Below are positions 61,162-64,000 of a stretch of 64,000 nt of DNA, piece after piece. The DNA comes from JBMDXK01 sp048594375 (GTDB lineage Bacteria; Pseudomonadota; Alphaproteobacteria; Rhizobiales; Methylopilaceae). A program made the translations under genes and the position numbers. The notes beneath the pieces were generated by a model. That model searched no databases. It had not been told where the DNA came from and worked only from the letters and a program-made list of their open reading frames with translations. Numbering within the stretch: the first letter of the stretch is position 1; the number at the start of each line of letters is the position of its first letter. Location of the stretch: positions 16,099 through 80,098 of the forward strand of contig JBMDXK010000010.1 in assembly GCA_048594375.1 (NCBI GenBank). The letters are read 5' to 3'.

Positions 61162-61383
61162 ATGAAAAAAGACATTCATCCTGATTATCACTTTATCACC
61201 GTTGTGATGACTGATGGTACCGAATACAAAACCCGTTCCACATACGGTAAAGAAGGTGATCGCCTTCAGCTTGATATTGATCCTACAACCCATCCTGCAT
61301 GGACAGGTGGCAACACACAAATCCTTGATAAAGGTGGCCGTGTTTCCAAGTTCAGCAAAAAGTTTGGCGATCTGGGTCTTTAA
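61162..61383 (+). CDS. rpmE: 50S ribosomal protein L31
   Basis: 73 residues: MKKDIHPDYHFITVVMTDGTEY onward, with 'HPAWTGGNTQILDKGGRVSKFSKKFG' at the end. The Cys residues of zinc-binding L31 are absent, so it is the zinc-free form usual in this class. GTGAGG 7-8 nt upstream fixes this start; the frame is open to 61108. A strong terminator follows. Confidence 0.96.
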   Translation: MKKDIHPDYHFITVVMTDGTEYKTRSTYGKEGDRLQLDIDPTTHPAWTGGNTQILDKGGRVSKFSKKFGDLGL

Positions 61384-61408
61384 TTTCTGGATTAAAGCAT
61401 ATCTTTTT

Positions 61409-61441
61409 AAAAACCCCGCATTGTGTTGGCGGGGTTTTTTT
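61409..61441 (+). terminator. Terminator after rpmE
   Basis: AAAACCCCGC/GCGGGGTTTT stem followed by T run, 30 bp past the stop. Confidence 0.9.
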
Positions 61442-61596
61442 ATGAAACATGGGAAAGCTAATCTCCATGCTTGCCCCTAAAAGAACATGAAGATATAGTT
61501 TATTGCTCTTGGGCATTCGCATAGGTTATTTTATGCGGATATGCTGTTTTTCTCATCACCGCTTTGCGGTTAAGTCTGTTCTTGCAAGGCTTTGAC

Positions 61597-62547
61597 ATGA
61601 CATTCCTGACACGTTTTTTTTCTCTTGCTGCGCTGGGGTTGGTGGCTTTTGTGCCATTGGGTGTTGCGCCCGTTCACGCCCAGTCTTTTCCGCAGTTGCA
61701 CACAGTTCAATGGGGCGGTGGCGGCGGTGGTGGCACCCAGCAGGCGGCTGAAAATGCCCTGCGGCTTAACCAGATGGAAGAGCAATTGCGCCAGATGACA
61801 GGCCGCAATGAGGAGCTTATTTTCCGTATCCAGCGGCTGGAAGACCAGCTTAAGCGGTTGCAGGAAGATATTGATTTCCGGTTGCAGGATCTGGAAGGCA
61901 GTTCGGGTGGTGGCAACAAAAATGCACCCCCGCAGCGGCGCAGTGAGACTGCTCCGCCTTCAAACGCAGGCAATCAGCAAGCGGCAAATCCCAACATTGG
62001 CCAAAATTCTGCGGCCAATCAGGGCAGTGCTGCCCCTGGCCCCCAAAATCTGGGTGATCTGGTGGGGCAATCCAGTGGCGCCATTATGAATGATGGCCGT
62101 TCAGGCGCACCCACGCCGCTTTCTCCTCAAGGCAACAGCAATACGCAGGTAGCGGCTATTCAGGGTGCCAGTGCTGCGGATGATTATGCGATGGGTGTCG
62201 GTTTTTTGCAGCGCCGGGAATATGATTATGCGGAAGCGCAATTCACCCAGTTTTTGCAGCAATATCCGCAAGATGCCAATGTACCCAACGCGCTTTATGG
62301 TTTGGGTGAAAGCTATTTTTACCGCAAGCGGTATGAAGATGCTTTGGAAAATTATTTAAAAGTGGTGCAGCAGCATGGTTCTTCGCCCAAAGCGCCGGAA
62401 AGCATGTTGCGGCTGGGTGTCACGCTGGTGGCTATGAACGAAAAGCCCCAAGGTTGTGCTGCGCTGGCAGAGGTTAGCCGTAAATATCCTAATGCAAATT
62501 CTGTAAAATCGCTGGCGGGTCGTGAAGCAAAACGTCTCGGCTGCTAA
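61597..62547 (+). CDS. cpoB: Tol-Pal cell division coordinator CpoB (YbgF)
   Basis: 316 residues. Signal peptide MTFLTRFFSLAALGLVAFVPLG..HAQ; a coiled coil (about 45-105, 'RLNQMEEQLRQMTGRNEELIFRIQRLEDQLKRLQEDI') that trimerises; a Gln/Asn/Pro/Ala-rich linker (to about 200); and three TPRs ('AMGVGFLQRREYDYAEAQFTQFLQQYPQD', 'ALYGLGESYFYRKRYEDALENYLKV', 'MLRLGVTLVAMNEKPQGCAAL'). Links septal peptidoglycan synthesis to Tol-Pal. AAGG upstream. Its 3' end overlaps tilS by 26 bp. Confidence 0.93.
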   Translation: MTFLTRFFSLAALGLVAFVPLGVAPVHAQSFPQLHTVQWGGGGGGGTQQAAENALRLNQMEEQLRQMTGRNEELIFRIQRLEDQLKRLQEDIDFRLQDLEGSSGGGNKNAPPQRRSETAPPSNAGNQQAANPNIGQNSAANQGSAAPGPQNLGDLVGQSSGAIMNDGRSGAPTPLSPQGNSNTQVAAIQGASAADDYAMGVGFLQRREYDYAEAQFTQFLQQYPQDANVPNALYGLGESYFYRKRYEDALENYLKVVQQHGSSPKAPESMLRLGVTLVAMNEKPQGCAALAEVSRKYPNANSVKSLAGREAKRLGC

Positions 62548-63568
62548 AAGCCTGCATAAAGCCGGGCTGCATAGGCTTTTTCAAGGGCTGGAACACGCCA
62601 GTGGCATTCTTGCTGCGGTGTCCGGCGGTTCTGATTCGGTCGGCATGTTGGCACTTCTTGCCCAATGGCGGACTTTTTATCCTCATATCCCACTTGAGTG
62701 CGCCACGGTCGATCACGGCTTGCGTGAAGGTGCCGCCGAAGAAGCGCAGCATGTGGCGCAGCTTTGCGCTGGATTGGTGATTTCCCATACTGTTTTGCAT
62801 TGGCAGGGCGAAAAGCCGCATACTGGCCTTGAAGCGGCGGCGCGTGAAGCCCGTTATGCCTTGTTGTGCAATCATGCGCGGGCGAAAAAACTTTCCCATC
62901 TTGTGACGGCGCACACACTGGAAGATCAGGCCGAAACGCTGTTGCTGCGGCTTGCGGCCGGTTCGGGGTTTGCAGGTCTGGCCGCCATGTGGCCGCACAA
63001 AGAGCGCAACGGGATTGTGCATTGCCGTCCCTTGCTTGGCCTTACACGGGGTGATCTGGAAAATGCAGCGCGGCAGGCAAATCTTGCATGGCGGCATGAT
63101 CCGATGAATGATGATCCGCGTTTTGCGCGGGTGCGGTTGCGGCAGAGTCGTGCGGTGCTGGAGCGTGAAGGGCTTACTGCCGAACGTCTGGCTTTGCTTG
63201 CGCGCCGCGTGCAGCGGGCAGAAGAGGCTTTGGAAAAGCAGACACAAGCAGCATTGGACAATCTTTTTATTCAGCAAGGTTCTGTATGGGCGTGTGATGC
63301 TGAAGGGTTTATGGCGTTGCCGGATGAAATTGCTCTGCGTGTGCTGCAGAACGTTATGCAGCGCTTCACGGCTCCGCAAGAATTTATGCGGCTGGCAAAA
63401 TGTGAGGCGCTTTTAGAGGCGCTGCGGGAAGGTTTTCTGTCGTCTCAATCCCTCGCCCGCACCTTGATGGGTATAAAATTCGTGCTGAAAACCCGTCAGA
63501 AGCGTGTTGTTTTATGCCTTGAAAAGGCACCCTTACGGCGCAAAAAAGGCATTGCTACACTTTCTTGA
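62522..63568 (+). CDS. tilS: tRNA(Ile)-lysidine synthase
   Basis: 348 residues. PP-loop 'AAVSGGSDSVGMLALL' (Ser34-Ser39), 'ATVDHGLREGAAEEAQHVAQL', 'HLVTAHTLEDQAETLLLRLAAGSGFAGLAAM', 'CRPLLGLTRGDLE' and 'WRHDPMNDDPRFARVRLR' define the catalytic domain that converts C34 of the minor tRNA-Ile to lysidine. The first available start is a GTG inside cpoB with GGCGGG upstream. The C-terminal domains found in E. coli TilS are reduced, as often in alphaproteobacteria. Confidence 0.93.
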   Translation: MKQNVSAAKSLHKAGLHRLFQGLEHASGILAAVSGGSDSVGMLALLAQWRTFYPHIPLECATVDHGLREGAAEEAQHVAQLCAGLVISHTVLHWQGEKPHTGLEAAAREARYALLCNHARAKKLSHLVTAHTLEDQAETLLLRLAAGSGFAGLAAMWPHKERNGIVHCRPLLGLTRGDLENAARQANLAWRHDPMNDDPRFARVRLRQSRAVLEREGLTAERLALLARRVQRAEEALEKQTQAALDNLFIQQGSVWACDAEGFMALPDEIALRVLQNVMQRFTAPQEFMRLAKCEALLEALREGFLSSQSLARTLMGIKFVLKTRQKRVVLCLEKAPLRRKKGIATLS

Positions 63569-63897
63569 CGTTTTTTAGTGTAAAAAACCGGCAATTGCAC
63601 TTGGCAAGCGTGGGAGACAGACCTACATATAGGAAGAATGTGTATTGGGTTGTAGAAAATGTCTTACGAAGGCTGGAACCGCGTGTGTGAAACAGCGTTT
63701 CCTGTTCAGCCGTTAAAAGCGCTTTTTCCATTCCATTCGACTGACTTATAGCGCAATGACGGCCTCCCGCGCCTGTTGTTTCGCTGGAGATAAATGTTTT
63801 AACGCATGGTTTTATCCAGAAAGCTCATCAGCTTTTTGGAAGCTGTGCTTTACGGCGGCAAGCTGTATTGCTGCGCCCTCTGACCAGAAGGTTTTAG
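63569..63897. other. Gap between tilS and ftsH, no gene seen
   Basis: About 330 bp without a supported reading frame; it should contain the ftsH promoter. An AGAAGG Shine-Dalgarno stands 7 nt before the ftsH start. Confidence 0.4.
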
Positions 63898-64000
63898 ATG
63901 AACTCGAATTATTTCCGCAGTTTTGCCCTTTGGGTGGTGATTGTGCTGTTGCTTCTGGCCATGGTGACGTTGTTTCAAAGTCCGAGCCAGCGTCAGACCA
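63898..64000 (+). CDS. ftsH: ATP-dependent zinc metalloprotease FtsH (5' end only)
   Basis: Only the first 34 residues are in the window: MNSNYFRSFALWVVIVLLLLAMVTLFQSPSQ, the N-terminal membrane anchor of alphaproteobacterial FtsH. Position after tilS agrees with the cpoB-tilS-ftsH order. The gene runs off the end; AAA and protease domains are outside the window. Confidence 0.88.
   Translation, partial: MNSNYFRSFALWVVIVLLLLAMVTLFQSPSQRQT

Overview
The window is a stretch of an alphaproteobacterial chromosome. The evidence is the gapR (DUF2312) / DUF1036 / pyk neighbourhood, cpdR, a 41-residue cysteine-free L36, a cysteine-free L31, 6S RNA directly upstream of ygfA, a speF-like leader ahead of a eukaryotic-type ornithine decarboxylase, and the cpoB-tilS-ftsH end of the tol-pal region. 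It is a flagellate with a complete-looking lower glycolytic/Calvin-type block. I cannot place it to genus; a Rhodospirillales-like or other deep alphaproteobacterial lineage is a guess. There are no insertion sequences, prophage genes, CRISPR arrays or integrases.

Layout. 0-4.8 kb: an outer-membrane beta-barrel protein, a DUF2946-like small protein plus PepSY membrane protein pair, and galU. 4.9-9.0 kb: flagellar genes fliP and fliO (minus), flgB, flgC and fliE (plus). 9.4-13.6 kb: DUF3829 protein, lysophospholipase-like hydrolase, hisN-type phosphatase and a GNAT-like protein. 13.8-18.0 kb: a second GNAT-like paralogue, an asparagine-synthase-type amidotransferase, a free acyl carrier protein and N-formylglutamate amidohydrolase. 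18.2-20.2 kb: cpdR, tRNA-Val(GAC), rpmJ, a TPR protein and a probable small RNA. 20.6-25.1 kb: DUF853 ATPase, an acyl-AMP ligase and an overlapping NAD-synthetase-like gene. 25.2-29.8 kb: pyk, DUF1036, gapR, a TSUP transporter and galE. 29.9-36.6 kb: orphan ORFs, a DUF1007-NicO metal transporter fusion, ornithine/lysine decarboxylase with a structured leader, RDD protein and GST. 36.7-48.6 kb: thiC with a TPP riboswitch, a CobW-type G3E GTPase, a three-gene SsuA/TauA-type ABC importer, WD40 protein, FAD oxidoreductase, and a diverged ThiE-like protein with a SEL1 protein. 48.9-55.7 kb: zapA, DUF4164, tkt, gap, pgk and class I fba. 56.2-64 kb: methyltransferase, 6S RNA, ygfA, ymdB-like gene, ABC exporter, rpmE, cpoB, tilS and the start of ftsH.

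The most striking feature outside the genes is a family of roughly 110-125 bp imperfect palindromes, about 16 full or partial copies. Nearly all sit directly after a stop codon. The core reads roughly GGTACTCACGTAC-(4-6 nt)-GTACGCTCCG and is flanked by arms that change from copy to copy but remain self-complementary. A second, shorter repeat (CGTCATCCCGGC..GCCGGGATC) occurs four times between 44.2 and 48.8 kb.

Two gene sets could belong to one acyl-activation and amidation pathway: GNAT pair + AsnB + ACP, and AMP ligase + NadE-like. RNA-level regulation is well represented: TPP riboswitch, 6S RNA, decarboxylase leader, and a minus-strand sRNA candidate carrying an anti-Shine-Dalgarno motif.
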